From: CTSOIL-112 sp964293815
GTDB lineage: Bacteria; Pseudomonadota; Gammaproteobacteria; Burkholderiales; Burkholderiaceae
NCBI GenBank assembly: GCA_964293815.1
Contig: CAXYYC010000001.1
Location: 1-64,000 of the forward strand
Reading direction: 5' to 3'
Length of the DNA: 64,000 bases
The translations under genes and the position numbers were made by a program. A model generated the notes under the pieces. It searched no databases. It saw nothing but the letters and a program-made list of their open reading frames with translations, and was not told where the DNA came from. How positions within the stretch are numbered: the first letter of the stretch is position 1; each line of letters begins with the position of its first letter. Of the stretch, positions 17,744 to 27,186 are shown in pieces.

Positions 17744-18529
17744 TCACGAATGAGATATCTCTGACCACGACTGCGCTTCGCAACAGAACTCATCCCACAG
17801 TTGACCAAATGTGTCACTGCTCAGCCACTCCCATTCTTGCTCACGTGCCGTTTTGATGCTGTCTTGCCAGTGCGCATCTGGCAAAGCAGGATGGCACATC
17901 AGTACCGTACCGCGTTCAGGCGCTCGACTCAACCATTCGCGCCAGTAATCGGCCAAGCGCGCTTGATCCGCCTGAAAGTCATACACGCCGCCAAACCAAT
18001 TATTCTGGCGAATGCCACGCTGCGCGCACATGAGGTTCAACGCGCGTCCGCCCAAAACATAAATCAAGCGTGCTTTAAAGTCGCTCTGTATCGCTTGGGT
18101 GTTGCGTATCGGCATGATTGGGGAAGCATAGCGCCGACTCAGTTCCTCCAACAATAACGTGCGCACCACCGGAAATTGATGAACGTGCTGGTGCCCGTCC
18201 ACGAAAGCCGGCGCCGCGTTCATCGTGGCTTCAAACGCATCAAACTGCTGCGCGATGAGCTGCCGCAATTGCGCCCGACCCCATAGACGTAACCAACTAC
18301 GCGCCATCACTGCCTTGAGCGAACCTTGACAAACCAAGCCTGTCAAATCCAAGTGCAGGCCAATATCCACATTTAGACGCTGTAATTGCACCACCTCGCT
18401 GGGCCGAATCGCACCCGCACTCATAAAGCTGGTCGCATGAATGCGTCGCATCTGCGCCAAACGCAAGACCGCTTGATTCACCGCGTCGGACAAACCCAAA
18501 TCATCTACATTGAGGGTAATTTTTTTCAT
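17744..18529 (-). CDS. ChbG/HpnK-family (YdjC) deacetylase
   Basis: A 261-residue metal-dependent deacetylase of the YdjC/ChbG family. It begins MKKITLNVDDLGLSDAVNQAVLRL (Asp-Asp metal site), continues with IGLHLDLTGL and FVDGHQHVHQFP, and ends with the conserved TVLMCHPALPD. It is the third gene of an operon with gtrB and gtrA; the start overlaps the gtrA stop by four bases. In this setting it likely acts on a lipid-linked sugar made by the GtrB-type transferase, as HpnK acts on hopanoid sugars. Confidence 0.88.
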   Translation of the reverse strand: MKKITLNVDDLGLSDAVNQAVLRLAQMRRIHATSFMSAGAIRPSEVVQLQRLNVDIGLHLDLTGLVCQGSLKAVMARSWLRLWGRAQLRQLIAQQFDAFEATMNAAPAFVDGHQHVHQFPVVRTLLLEELSRRYASPIMPIRNTQAIQSDFKARLIYVLGGRALNLMCAQRGIRQNNWFGGVYDFQADQARLADYWREWLSRAPERGTVLMCHPALPDAHWQDSIKTAREQEWEWLSSDTFGQLWDEFCCEAQSWSEISHS

Positions 18530-18948
18530 GAAGCGGTGTTTTGAGGAGAATGAGGGCGGCGAAACGCCCAAAATTTGGCCAAAGCGAAGGTCATCAGCGT
18601 GACCAATAAAGTCACGACAAACCAAATGCTGCGGTAATGATCATGCCCAAAGACGGTTAAACCCATGGTAAACAGTGACTGATTAAGCAAAAACCCACCG
18701 ATCGAGCTCAGCAACCAACGCCACAAACTTGGCAGCCAACGACCTTGCACCGTGTGTGCACGAAAAGTCCAGCTCAGATGCCCGTAAAAACTCACGCAAA
18801 ACGCGCACACAAACGCCAGCGGATTCGCCCAAAACGGCACCATACCGCCCCACTGCACCAACAGCACCAATACCGCGAAATGCGTCAGCGCGGCGCACGC
18901 ACCGACAACGGCAAAAAACAGCGCTTGCTTTCGAGTGGTCTGGCTCAT
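18526..18948 (-). CDS. GtrA-family membrane protein
   Basis: A 140-residue protein with four hydrophobic segments typical of GtrA (FFAVVGACAALTHFAVLVLLV, ANPLAFVCAFCVSFYGHLSWTF, LLSSIGGFLLNQSLFTMGL, FVVTLLVTLMTFALAKFWAFRR). GtrA proteins are thought to flip polyprenyl-phosphate sugars across the inner membrane. I begin it at ATG 18948 (MSQTTRKQ), which overlaps the glycosyltransferase stop in ATGA. Confidence 0.88.
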   Translation of the reverse strand: MSQTTRKQALFFAVVGACAALTHFAVLVLLVQWGGMVPFWANPLAFVCAFCVSFYGHLSWTFRAHTVQGRWLPSLWRWLLSSIGGFLLNQSLFTMGLTVFGHDHYRSIWFVVTLLVTLMTFALAKFWAFRRPHSPQNTAS

Positions 18949-19895
18949 GTTGACGAATCGCCTTCCCAAACTTGATCAATCACATACAAAGGACGCTGTT
19001 TCACCTCATCATAAATCCGTCCGATGTATTCGCCAATCACGCCCAAGCAAATCAATTGCACACCGGCGGAGAACATCAGACCGGCAACCAAAGTTGTCCA
19101 ACCGGCAATTTCTGTACCAAAAATCAAGGTATTGAACACAATATAAAAACCATACATCAGAGACAAAACCGAGACGACCAAACCCATGCGCGAAATCCAG
19201 CGCAAAGGTTTTTGTGAAAACGAGGTGATACCGATCAAAGCCAACTCAAACAAACTGGCGTAATTAAACTTGCTCTCGCCATCCTGACGCTCATGCGCCT
19301 CAAACGGAACGTACACGGTTTTAAACCCGACCCAAGCATATAAACCCTTCATGAAGCGTTGACGCTCGGGCAAAGCCAACAACGCATCCACCACTTTTCG
19401 ACTCATCAAGCGAAAATCACCCGCATTCGGCTTGATCTCATAGCGATGGGTGTCCTGCATGAAATGATAAAAACCGCGTTTCAAACTGCGTGCCAGCCAG
19501 CTCTCATGCGAGCGATTGGCCTGCACACCGACCACCATATCGATTCCTTGCTGATTGAGCGCCAACATCTCTTGCAGCACCGAAATCGGATGTTGCCCAT
19601 CCGCATCCATCATCGCCACAATCCGCCCCTGCGTATTGGCCAAACCCGCACTCAGCGCCGCTTCTTTGCCAAAATTGCGCGACAACTGAACCAAGCGCAA
19701 GGCAATGTGCACCGGACACGCGGCCAAATGTGCTTGAAACACCTCGCGCAGATTGTCGCGGCTACCATCGTCCACGATCACAATTTCCTGCTGGTCAGGC
19801 AACTCCGCCAGTGCGCAATACAATGACGGCAAAAATTGATCCAAAACCGGTGCCTCATTGTAGGCGGGAATGACAATACTCAAATAAATGCTCAT
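18945..19895 (-). CDS. GtrB-type glycosyltransferase family 2
   Basis: A 316-residue inner-membrane glycosyltransferase that moves a sugar from a nucleotide donor to polyprenyl phosphate. GT-A motifs: IVIPAYNEAPVLDQFLPSL, IVIVDDGSRD, MMDADGQHPISVL and the family phrase AGDFRLMSRKVVDALLALPERQRFMKGLYAWVGFKT. Two C-terminal membrane helices (MGLVVSVLSLMYGFYIVFNTLIFG, LVAGLMFSAGVQLICLGVIGEYIGRIYDEVK) match GtrB/DPM1-like enzymes. It heads a tightly overlapping operon of three. A 14-bp tandem repeat lies 140-210 bp upstream. Confidence 0.92.
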   Translation of the reverse strand: MSIYLSIVIPAYNEAPVLDQFLPSLYCALAELPDQQEIVIVDDGSRDNLREVFQAHLAACPVHIALRLVQLSRNFGKEAALSAGLANTQGRIVAMMDADGQHPISVLQEMLALNQQGIDMVVGVQANRSHESWLARSLKRGFYHFMQDTHRYEIKPNAGDFRLMSRKVVDALLALPERQRFMKGLYAWVGFKTVYVPFEAHERQDGESKFNYASLFELALIGITSFSQKPLRWISRMGLVVSVLSLMYGFYIVFNTLIFGTEIAGWTTLVAGLMFSAGVQLICLGVIGEYIGRIYDEVKQRPLYVIDQVWEGDSST

Positions 19896-20037
19896 GGACT
19901 CAACTCATTTTTTCGCAACACACGCATGGCAGGTTGATCAGCGTACTCATTGCCTGAAAACAACCAACAATAATCAAAGGGGCTATTTTGCTTGCAGGAT
20001 AAACTGCTACGAGGAAGATAGCATCTCCCATACTTTT

Positions 20038-20107
20038 GGTAAACCCCTTTCGGTAAACCCCTTTCGGTAAACCCCTTTCGACAAACCCCTTTCGACAAAC
20101 CACTTGG
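20038..20107. repeat. Five 14-bp tandem repeats
   Basis: Three exact copies of GGTAAACCCCTTTC (20038-20079) are followed by one copy starting GACAAA (20080-20093) and a decayed fifth (20094-20107). They lie between rsmD and the gtrB operon, both transcribed leftward, inside the 258-bp gap that otherwise shows no gene. The unit length is not a multiple of three, so this is not coding. Confidence 0.9.
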
Positions 20108-20153
20108 CATCGCCCTAAAGAAACACTTCGTTCCTCCAAGCGATCAGGAAAGC

Positions 20154-20768
20154 CTATTGTCGCTTCCACAAGCCATACAGCGTCTGCTGGGTTTTGCCCT
20201 CGCGCACGCAAGTCCAGCCGAATTGGCTCAAAATCATCCAATCGAAGCCTTTTTCAACCTCAACGTACAACAACGTGTCTTCAACGCACAGCGGCGCAAT
20301 CAGCGGCAAAGTGCGCGCCAGCCAGTCCTGTCCGAACGGTGGATCAAGGAATATCACGTCAAAATAGGTGTTTTGCTCGGCCAACTGCGCCAATACCTTG
20401 AGCGCATCATCGGCCAACGCACGTACTTGCGCGATGCCCGCGTCTTGCTTTTGCCAATGCTGCAGGATATTGCGGATATTTTCAACAGCGGGTTGGTGGT
20501 TGTCAATCAATACCACGTCGCGCGCACCACGGCTGACACATTCGAGGCCAAACGCGCCACTTCCGGCGAACACGTCCAAAACCTGTTGCTCGGCAAACTG
20601 CCCGCCCCAAAAATGATTGAGCCAGTTAAACACCGTTTCGCGCACACGATCACCGGTCGGGCGCAACCCCTCATGCGTCGGTACGGGTAATAACTGCCGA
20701 CGCCATTGTCCGGCAATGATGCGAACCTGTCCTTGGCTCACTCGATGGGGTGACGATTTTGGGCGCAT
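20154..20768 (-). CDS. rsmD: 16S rRNA (guanine966-N2)-methyltransferase
   Basis: A 204-residue class I methyltransferase acting on 30S subunits. RsmD hallmarks: RIIAGQWRRQLLPVPTHEGLRPTGDRVRETVFNWL at the N-terminus, the SAM motif VLDVFAGSGAFGLECVSRGA and the catalytic DPPF in YFDVIFLDPPFGQDWL. It is divergent from ftsY, the usual arrangement in proteobacteria. The 158 bp between their starts hold both promoters. Confidence 0.94.
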   Translation of the reverse strand: MRPKSSPHRVSQGQVRIIAGQWRRQLLPVPTHEGLRPTGDRVRETVFNWLNHFWGGQFAEQQVLDVFAGSGAFGLECVSRGARDVVLIDNHQPAVENIRNILQHWQKQDAGIAQVRALADDALKVLAQLAEQNTYFDVIFLDPPFGQDWLARTLPLIAPLCVEDTLLYVEVEKGFDWMILSQFGWTCVREGKTQQTLYGLWKRQ

Positions 20769-20926
20769 GTTGGAATATCGTGGTTGATGGGTATGAATCA
20801 GTACGAATCTGTGTGAAAAGACAACTGAAAAGGCAACGCGGTCAATGATTTATCAGCGATGTGATTGTCGCGCTCGGCCGCTTTGCGTACAATGGGCACA
20901 TTATACCGTAGTGAGTTCAGAGCAAA

Positions 20927-22192
20927 ATGATGTTTAACTTTTTCCGCCGCAAAAAATCCGCCGAAACCGCACCAATTGACGAGCCAGCCATCGTTGAGGC
21001 AATCGACCATATTCCAGCCGAAGCCGACGCCACCTTAACGCTGAATGAATCCGCGATTGCGCCGATTGCCGAACCGCTGATGGAGCCAACCGACGCCCCC
21101 AGCGAACACGCGCCGCAGCCTCAAACCAGCCTAGCCGATATTTTCAATCGCGCATTGGACGACCAACTGGCGCAGATTCCAGCTGAGGAGCCGAGCGCCG
21201 AATACGACACACACACCGCGCAGACGCACGAAGACAGCTTCATCACACCACAACCCGAAACGCAGGACAAACCCAGCGCAGAACAATTCTCCCAGCGCGG
21301 CTGGTTGGCGCGACTGCGCGCCGGACTGAGCAAAACCGGTACGAATCTGCGTCATGTGTTCGTCGGCGTGCGCGTGGACGAAGCGCTATTTGAATCGCTC
21401 GAAGACGCCTTACTCATGGCCGACGTCGGCGTGAACGCCACCGAAAAAATCATGTCCGCCGTGCGCGCGCGGGTAAAAAAAGAGCGCATCGAGGACGCAC
21501 AGGGCGTGCGCAATGCATTGCAAAACGTCTTGATCGAACTACTGCGTCCATTGGAAAAAGAATTGGACATTGACGCGCACCGTCCGCTGGTGCTGATGGT
21601 CGCCGGTGTCAACGGCGCGGGCAAAACCACCAGTATTGGCAAACTCACGCACCATCTGCAAGCAATGAACAAAAAAATCATCCTCGCGGCGGGCGATACC
21701 TTCCGCGCGGCCGCGCGTGAGCAGCTCGCCGTCTGGGGCGAGCGTAACAATGTCACCGTGATTGCACAAGAATCCGGCGATCCGGCCGCTGTGGTATTCG
21801 ACGCCATCGCCTCCGCGCAAGCGAAAAAACTCGATGTCGTGATTGCCGACACCGCCGGTCGTCTGCCGACGCAACTGCACCTGATGGACGAATTGAAAAA
21901 AGTCAAACGCGTGGCCGACAAAGCCCTCGCGGGCGCGCCACACGAAATCATCCTCGTACTCGACGGCAATATGGGGCAAAACGCACTGGCGCAGGTCAAA
22001 GCATTTGACGACGCCGTCGGCCTGACCGGTCTGATCATCACCAAACTCGATGGCACGGCCAAAGGCGGCGTGCTCGCGGCGCTCGCGGTTGAACGCAACC
22101 TGCCGGTATATTTCATCGGCGTGGGTGAGGGCGTGCAGGATTTGCAGACCTTTGACGCCGAGGAATTTGCTCAGGCGTTGTTGGGTGACTGA
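20927..22192 (+). CDS. ftsY: Signal recognition particle receptor FtsY
   Basis: SRP GTPase that docks ribosome-SRP complexes at the inner membrane. It has 421 residues. An acidic, low-complexity A domain (residues 1-120) follows the membrane-touching MMFNFFRRKK. The NG domain has G1 GVNGAGKTTSIGKL, TFRAAAREQL, G3 DTAGRLPTQLHLMDELKKV, G4 TKLDGTAKGG and the end GVGEGVQDLQTFDAEEFAQALL. ATG 20927 and 20930 are equally possible. Confidence 0.97.
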   Translation: MMFNFFRRKKSAETAPIDEPAIVEAIDHIPAEADATLTLNESAIAPIAEPLMEPTDAPSEHAPQPQTSLADIFNRALDDQLAQIPAEEPSAEYDTHTAQTHEDSFITPQPETQDKPSAEQFSQRGWLARLRAGLSKTGTNLRHVFVGVRVDEALFESLEDALLMADVGVNATEKIMSAVRARVKKERIEDAQGVRNALQNVLIELLRPLEKELDIDAHRPLVLMVAGVNGAGKTTSIGKLTHHLQAMNKKIILAAGDTFRAAAREQLAVWGERNNVTVIAQESGDPAAVVFDAIASAQAKKLDVVIADTAGRLPTQLHLMDELKKVKRVADKALAGAPHEIILVLDGNMGQNALAQVKAFDDAVGLTGLIITKLDGTAKGGVLAALAVERNLPVYFIGVGEGVQDLQTFDAEEFAQALLGD

Positions 22193-22255
22193 CTGGGTGA
22201 CTGACCCATAACAATGAGCGAACAAAAATAAACAACTTCACGCCCAAGGCACATC

Positions 22256-23764
22256 ATGACGATCAAAAACGGACAAATCTTAGCCACCGTTGATATGGGT
22301 TCAAACAGCTTTCGCCTCGAAATGGCGCGGCTGGAGCACGGGCAACTGGTGCGCATTGACTACTACAAAGAACCCGTGCGCCTCGGTGCAGGTTTGGACG
22401 AAAACGGTAATCTCACGCCAGAAGCCATCAAGCGTTCGATCGAATGCTTGGAGCGCTTCGCCGAGCGTCTGCGCGGTGTAGCGCCGTATGCGGTGCGCGC
22501 GGTGGCGACACAAAGTTTGCGCAGCGCCAAAAACCCTGAAGCCTTTCTCAAGCCGGCGCAGGCCGCACTCGGCTACCCGATCGAGATCATCGCAGGGCGC
22601 GAGGAGGCGCGGCTGATTTATCTGGGCGTCTCGCACGATTTGCCCAAAGACGGCGAGCATCGCTTGGTGGTGGACATTGGCGGCGGTTCGACCGAGGTGA
22701 TTCTGGGTAGCAATTTCACGCCGCATGAGCTAAATTCGTTTCGCATCGGCTGCGTGTCGCATACCTTGAAATTTTTCCCCGACGGTCGCCCGACCAAACG
22801 TTCATTTGAAAAAGCGGTGATCGCGGCTTCGGCGGTATTTGAGGAAGCAAAAACCACCTTCGGTGCGCAACACTGGAAATACGCCGTCGGCTCATCCGGC
22901 ACCATCGAGACCATCGCCGAACTGTGCGTGATGCTCAACAAAGACAACCCGGGCAAAGAGCACACGACCTACCCGATCACGCGCGAACGCATGAGCGCGT
23001 TGGCACAATTAATGCTGAACAAAGAGCCGAGAAAGTGGCCGTTCGCTGACACCATGCGCGAGCAACGCGCGCAGGTATTGGCCGGTGGTTTGGCGGTATT
23101 GATGGGGCTGTTTCACGCGCTGGGCGTGCAGGAAATGCGCCCGTGTTACAGTGCCTTGCGCCAAGGCGTGATGATTGATTTGCTCGAACAATTGCGCGGC
23201 GGCAACACGCGTCTGGATGTGCGCAAGCAAACCATGATGCGCCTGATGAAACGCTATAGCGTGGATACGGTGCAAGCGCAACGCGTGCATAGCTTGGCTA
23301 TGGCGCTGTACGCGCAGGTCGCGCCCGAGGCGGACGATTTGGCACGGCAACGCTTGAGCTGGGCAGCGATGACGCACGAGATTGGCATGGCGGTATCGCA
23401 CGATGGCTACCACCGCCACGGTGCGTATTTGATGGCGAATACCGACTTGGCCGGTTTTTCGCGCTTTGCGCAAAGCTATTTGGCTGAATTGATCGGCGCG
23501 CAGGTCGGTGGTTTGCGCAAATACAGCGACACCTTGGCGAAAAATCCAGACTTTCCTGCACATGTGTTGTGCTTGCGACTGGCGGTGATTTTGGCGCACG
23601 CGCGCGTGGAGATTGACTTGCCACAAGCGGTACTTAAATTCAAAAACCAAAAAATCCAATGGCTCATTGAACGCTCGTGGCGCGAAGCCCATCCGCTGAC
23701 CAGCTATTTGATTGATGAAGAATGGCGCGCGTGGGATAAGGTCGGGTTTAAAACCCAAACCTAA
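22256..23764 (+). CDS. ppx: Ppx/GppA exopolyphosphatase-family protein
   Basis: A 502-residue phosphatase of the ASKHA fold that degrades polyphosphate and/or pppGpp. Domain I has LATVDMGSNSFRLEM. The phosphate loops are EEARLIYLGV and VVDIGGGSTEVILG, with GSSGTIETIAELC further on. The C-terminal HD-like helical part (LSWAAMTHEIGMAVSHDGYHRHGAYLMANTDLAGFS) is that of long Ppx proteins. It lies 63 bp after ftsY on the same strand. Whether it prefers polyP or pppGpp cannot be read from the sequence. Confidence 0.92.
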   Translation: MTIKNGQILATVDMGSNSFRLEMARLEHGQLVRIDYYKEPVRLGAGLDENGNLTPEAIKRSIECLERFAERLRGVAPYAVRAVATQSLRSAKNPEAFLKPAQAALGYPIEIIAGREEARLIYLGVSHDLPKDGEHRLVVDIGGGSTEVILGSNFTPHELNSFRIGCVSHTLKFFPDGRPTKRSFEKAVIAASAVFEEAKTTFGAQHWKYAVGSSGTIETIAELCVMLNKDNPGKEHTTYPITRERMSALAQLMLNKEPRKWPFADTMREQRAQVLAGGLAVLMGLFHALGVQEMRPCYSALRQGVMIDLLEQLRGGNTRLDVRKQTMMRLMKRYSVDTVQAQRVHSLAMALYAQVAPEADDLARQRLSWAAMTHEIGMAVSHDGYHRHGAYLMANTDLAGFSRFAQSYLAELIGAQVGGLRKYSDTLAKNPDFPAHVLCLRLAVILAHARVEIDLPQAVLKFKNQKIQWLIERSWREAHPLTSYLIDEEWRAWDKVGFKTQT

Positions 23765-23811
23765 GGAAACACGCGCATCGCTTGCAGGAAGGCGGACGGC
23801 GGCTTGACAAT

Positions 23812-24546
23812 TTATCCGCCTTGGCTACCCTGATGATCGCCAATCAACACCGATTCGAGCGCAATCACCATCATATCGTTGAAACTGGTTTGGCGCTCCT
23901 GCGCCGAGACCTGCTCGTGCGTGCGGATGTGATCGGACACGGTGCAAATCACCGCCGCCTTGGCACCGTATTCCGCCGCCAAACCGTAAATACCTGCCGC
24001 TTCCATTTCGATGCCGACGATGCCGTATTGCTCCAGTGTGTCAAACAGGCTGGTGTCGGGGTTGTAGAATAAATCCGCCGAGAAAATATTGCCAATGTGT
24101 ACCGGCGTGCCATGCGCTTTCGCCGCCTCCACCATCGCCTGCACCATATAAAAATCGGCAATCGCGGCGAAATCGTGCCCCTTAAAGCGCGTGCGATTGA
24201 CTTTGGAATCGGTACAGCCGCCCAAGCCAATCACGATGTCGCGCACATGAATGTCGCGCCGCACCGCACCGCACGAGCCAACGCGAATGATTTTTTTCAC
24301 GCCAAAATCGGTAATGAGTTCTTTAATGTAAATCGAGCACGACGGAATCCCCATGCCGTGCCCCATGACCGAAATCGGCCGCCCTTTGTACGTCCCTGTG
24401 TAGCCGTACATATTGCGCACATCACAGACCTGACGCACATTGTCCAGATAAGTCTCAGCAATGAATTTTGCCCGAAGCGGATCGCCCGGCATGAGTACCA
24501 CGTCGGCGAAAGCGCCCATTTCTGCATTGATGTGTGGCGTAGCCAT
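23812..24546 (-). CDS. deoD: Purine nucleoside phosphorylase DeoD
   Basis: Phosphorolysis of purine (deoxy)nucleosides to base and (deoxy)ribose-1-phosphate. The 244-residue hexameric type shows TPHINAEMGAFADVVLMPGDPLRAKFIAE, the phosphate site RVGSCGAV, GIEMEAAGIYGLAAEYGAKA and the catalytic Asp in TVSDHI. It is the last gene of deoCABD, starting four bases after the deoB stop. ATG 24546 is chosen by family alignment. Confidence 0.97.
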   Translation of the reverse strand: MATPHINAEMGAFADVVLMPGDPLRAKFIAETYLDNVRQVCDVRNMYGYTGTYKGRPISVMGHGMGIPSCSIYIKELITDFGVKKIIRVGSCGAVRRDIHVRDIVIGLGGCTDSKVNRTRFKGHDFAAIADFYMVQAMVEAAKAHGTPVHIGNIFSADLFYNPDTSLFDTLEQYGIVGIEMEAAGIYGLAAEYGAKAAVICTVSDHIRTHEQVSAQERQTSFNDMMVIALESVLIGDHQGSQGG

Positions 24547-24550
24547 ATTT

Positions 24551-25810
24551 TCAACCTTCCAATAAATTCGTGCCATACGCCATCGGCGTGGTGCCAAAAT
24601 AATGCGCCAATGTCTGCCCAATATCGGCAAAAGTCGTGCGCGCGCCCAAGTTACGCGGCGCAATCTGTTTGCCATACAGCAGCACCGGCACATGCTCGCG
24701 CGTGTGATCCGTCCCGCGCCAAGTCGGGTCGCAGCCATGATCGGCGGTCAACACAACGATGTCGCCCTCTCCGAGCACAGCATACAATTCAGGCAAACGC
24801 GCGTCGATGTACTCCAGCGCCGCCGCGTAGCCTGCGACATTGCGCCGATGGCCGTAGGATGAATCCAAATCCACCAAGTTGGTGAACACGATGGTGTTCT
24901 CGCCCGCTGTGCGCAGCGCCGCCAGCGTCGCATCGAACAACTCGGCCAAGCCGGTCGCTTTGACTTTCTGCGTGATGCCCACGTTGGCGTAAATATCAGC
25001 GATTTTGCCAATCGACACGACCTCTCCACCGCGCTCTTCGACCAGTTTTTGCAACACCGTTGGCGCAGGCGGTTCGACCGCGTAATCGTGGCGGTTGCCC
25101 GTGCGCTCGAATTCACCGACGCGCTCGCCGATAAATGGCCGCGCAATCACACGCCCGATGTTGTAGTCATTCAATTCCTCACGCGCGATTTCGCATAGCT
25201 CATACAAGCGTTCCAAGCCAAAATACCCCTCGTGCGCGGCGATCTGAAATACCGAATCGGCTGAGGTGTAGAAAATCGGCTTGCCGGTGCGAATGTGCTC
25301 TTCGCCCAACTCATCCAAAATCACCGTGCCGGATGAATGGCAATTGCCCAAATAGCCGTTGAGATTCGCGCGTGCGACGATGCGATCAAGCAATTCCTGC
25401 GGAAACGAATTGGTTTTCTCGCTGAAATAGTCCCAGTCAAACAGCACCGGCACGCCCGCCATTTCCCAGTGGCCGGACGGCGTGTCTTTGCCGGACGACA
25501 ATTCAGCGGCATAGCCATACGCGCCGATCAGCTCGGCATTCGGATTCAAGCCCGTCGGGAATTGTCCCGTGGCTTCGGCATTGGCCTGCGCCAAACCGAG
25601 CGCGGTCAGGTTCGGGATGTGCAATGCGCCGGTGCGCACGGCATCGCCATACACAGTACCGTACTGCGCGGCGCGCTGGTCGCATTCGCCACGCGCGCAC
25701 GCCTGCGCAATATGACCGAGCGTGTTCGCACCCGCGTCGCCGAATTGATCTGCATCGGGCGTTGCGCCAATGCCAAATGAGTCCAACATGAGAATAATGG
25801 CTCGTTTCAT
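24551..25810 (-). CDS. deoB: Phosphopentomutase DeoB
   Basis: Converts (deoxy)ribose-1-phosphate into the 5-phosphate. A 419-residue alkaline-phosphatase superfamily enzyme: the first metal Asp is in MLDSFGIGATPDADQFGDAGANTLGHIA, then SGKDTPSGHWEMAGVPV with the phosphoryl-accepting Thr, and FTNLVDLDSSYGHRRN and LTADHGCDPTWRGTDHTREHVPVL with the other metal ligands. The start ATG 25810 (MKRAIILMLD) follows a purine-rich ribosome site. Third gene of the deo operon. Confidence 0.97.
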   Translation of the reverse strand: MKRAIILMLDSFGIGATPDADQFGDAGANTLGHIAQACARGECDQRAAQYGTVYGDAVRTGALHIPNLTALGLAQANAEATGQFPTGLNPNAELIGAYGYAAELSSGKDTPSGHWEMAGVPVLFDWDYFSEKTNSFPQELLDRIVARANLNGYLGNCHSSGTVILDELGEEHIRTGKPIFYTSADSVFQIAAHEGYFGLERLYELCEIAREELNDYNIGRVIARPFIGERVGEFERTGNRHDYAVEPPAPTVLQKLVEERGGEVVSIGKIADIYANVGITQKVKATGLAELFDATLAALRTAGENTIVFTNLVDLDSSYGHRRNVAGYAAALEYIDARLPELYAVLGEGDIVVLTADHGCDPTWRGTDHTREHVPVLLYGKQIAPRNLGARTTFADIGQTLAHYFGTTPMAYGTNLLEG

Positions 25811-25844
25811 CGTATTTCCTTTATCCATGCCCAAGCAACTCGGC

Positions 25845-27161
25845 TCAACGAATAATTTGGTAAATTTCCGGCGTCGGCGTGTACGCTTGCTCATCAATGG
25901 TGACGGCCGCCAAAAATGCCTGCGCCGCTTGCTGCCACGATGTTTCGTCTTTGGCATGAATCACCGCCAGCGGCGTTTGCGCATCAACGCGCGCGCCCAA
26001 TGGCAATATTTGATCGAAACCGACGCGCAAGTCAATCACATCGCTCGCCACACGACGACCACCGCCCAAGCCAATCACGGCGATACCGACACTGCGCGTA
26101 TCCATCGCATTCAAAATCCCGCTGTGCGGCGCAAACAGTGGCTTGATCATGGGCGCGGCTTCAAAGTAGTTGGCGTAATTCTCGACAAAATCCGCTGGAC
26201 CGCCTTGTTCCACCACCATGCGCGCGAAGTATTCCGCCGTTTTGCCACTGCGCAAGGCATGTTCGAGCTGCGCATTGGCATCGGCATTGTCTTTCGCCAA
26301 GCCACCGTTAATCAGCAGTTGTTCGCACAGCGCCATATTGACCGCGTGCAGACGCGGATTGATGTCTTCGCAGCGCAAATAGCGCACGGCTTCGGCGACT
26401 TCCAGCGCATTGCCCGCACTGGAGGCGAGCACTTGATTCATATCGGTGAGCAGGGCGGTGGTCTGACAGCCTGCTTGATTGGCCACATTGACAATGGATT
26501 GCGCCAATGCGACGGAGGCTTCGTACGTCGGCATGAATGCGCCATTGCCGACTTTGACGTCCATCACCAAACTGTCCAAGCCCTCGGCGAGTTTTTTCGA
26601 GAGAATCGACGCGGTAATCAGATCAATCGATTCCACCGTCGCGGTGATGTCGCGCGTGGCGTAAATGCGTTTGTCACACGGCGCCAGATCGCCGGTCTGA
26701 CCGATGATGGCCGCGCCCGCCGTTTTCACGATGTGGCGCAGTTTGTCGGGATCGGGAAAGGTGTCAAAGCCCGGAATCGCCGAGAGTTTGTCCAGCGTGC
26801 CACCGGTGTGACCCAAACCACGCCCCGAGATCATCGGCACATACGCACCGCAGGCGGCGACCATTGGCGCGAGCATCAAGGACACCACATCGCCCACACC
26901 GCCGGTGGAGTGTTTGTCCACCACAGGACCGTTCAATTGCAAGTCTTTCCACGCCAATACGCGCCCCGAGTCGCGCATGGCGAGCGTGAGCGCGGTGCGC
27001 TCGTCGATATTGAGCTTATTGAAAAAAATCGCCATGCACATCGCGGCAATTTGTCCTTCGCTGACGCTGTTATCGGTCACGCCGCTGACGTAGGCGCGGA
27101 TATCCTCGGCGTTGAGTGTGCCGCCATCGCGTTTTTTCTTGATGATTTCTTGTGTGAGCAT
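25845..27161 (-). CDS. deoA: Thymidine phosphorylase DeoA
   Basis: Splits thymidine or deoxyuridine with phosphate into base and deoxyribose-1-phosphate. 438 residues; the phosphate-binding signature KHSTGGVGD, SGRGLGHTGGTLDKL, and DVKVGNGAFMPT are all present. The N-terminus MLTQEIIKKKRDGGTLNAEDIRAYV and the C-terminal pyrimidine phosphorylase domain fit E. coli DeoA. Ribosome site AAGGAG sits just upstream. Second gene of the operon, 25 bp after deoC. A long antisense reading frame exists but is a codon-bias shadow. Confidence 0.97.
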   Translation of the reverse strand: MLTQEIIKKKRDGGTLNAEDIRAYVSGVTDNSVSEGQIAAMCMAIFFNKLNIDERTALTLAMRDSGRVLAWKDLQLNGPVVDKHSTGGVGDVVSLMLAPMVAACGAYVPMISGRGLGHTGGTLDKLSAIPGFDTFPDPDKLRHIVKTAGAAIIGQTGDLAPCDKRIYATRDITATVESIDLITASILSKKLAEGLDSLVMDVKVGNGAFMPTYEASVALAQSIVNVANQAGCQTTALLTDMNQVLASSAGNALEVAEAVRYLRCEDINPRLHAVNMALCEQLLINGGLAKDNADANAQLEHALRSGKTAEYFARMVVEQGGPADFVENYANYFEAAPMIKPLFAPHSGILNAMDTRSVGIAVIGLGGGRRVASDVIDLRVGFDQILPLGARVDAQTPLAVIHAKDETSWQQAAQAFLAAVTIDEQAYTPTPEIYQIIR

Positions 27162-27186
27162 GGTGTTCTCCTTATTCTATTGATTG

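Noticed and set aside
20038..20107. Possible CRISPR array
   Set aside because: The units are adjacent 14-bp repeats without spacers, so it is a simple tandem repeat. No cas gene is in the window.
19892..20241. Minus-strand frames with a repetitive peptide (RKGF/ERGLPKGVY)
   Set aside because: The peptide repeat is just the 14-bp tandem DNA repeat read in shifting frames; the unit is not a multiple of three.
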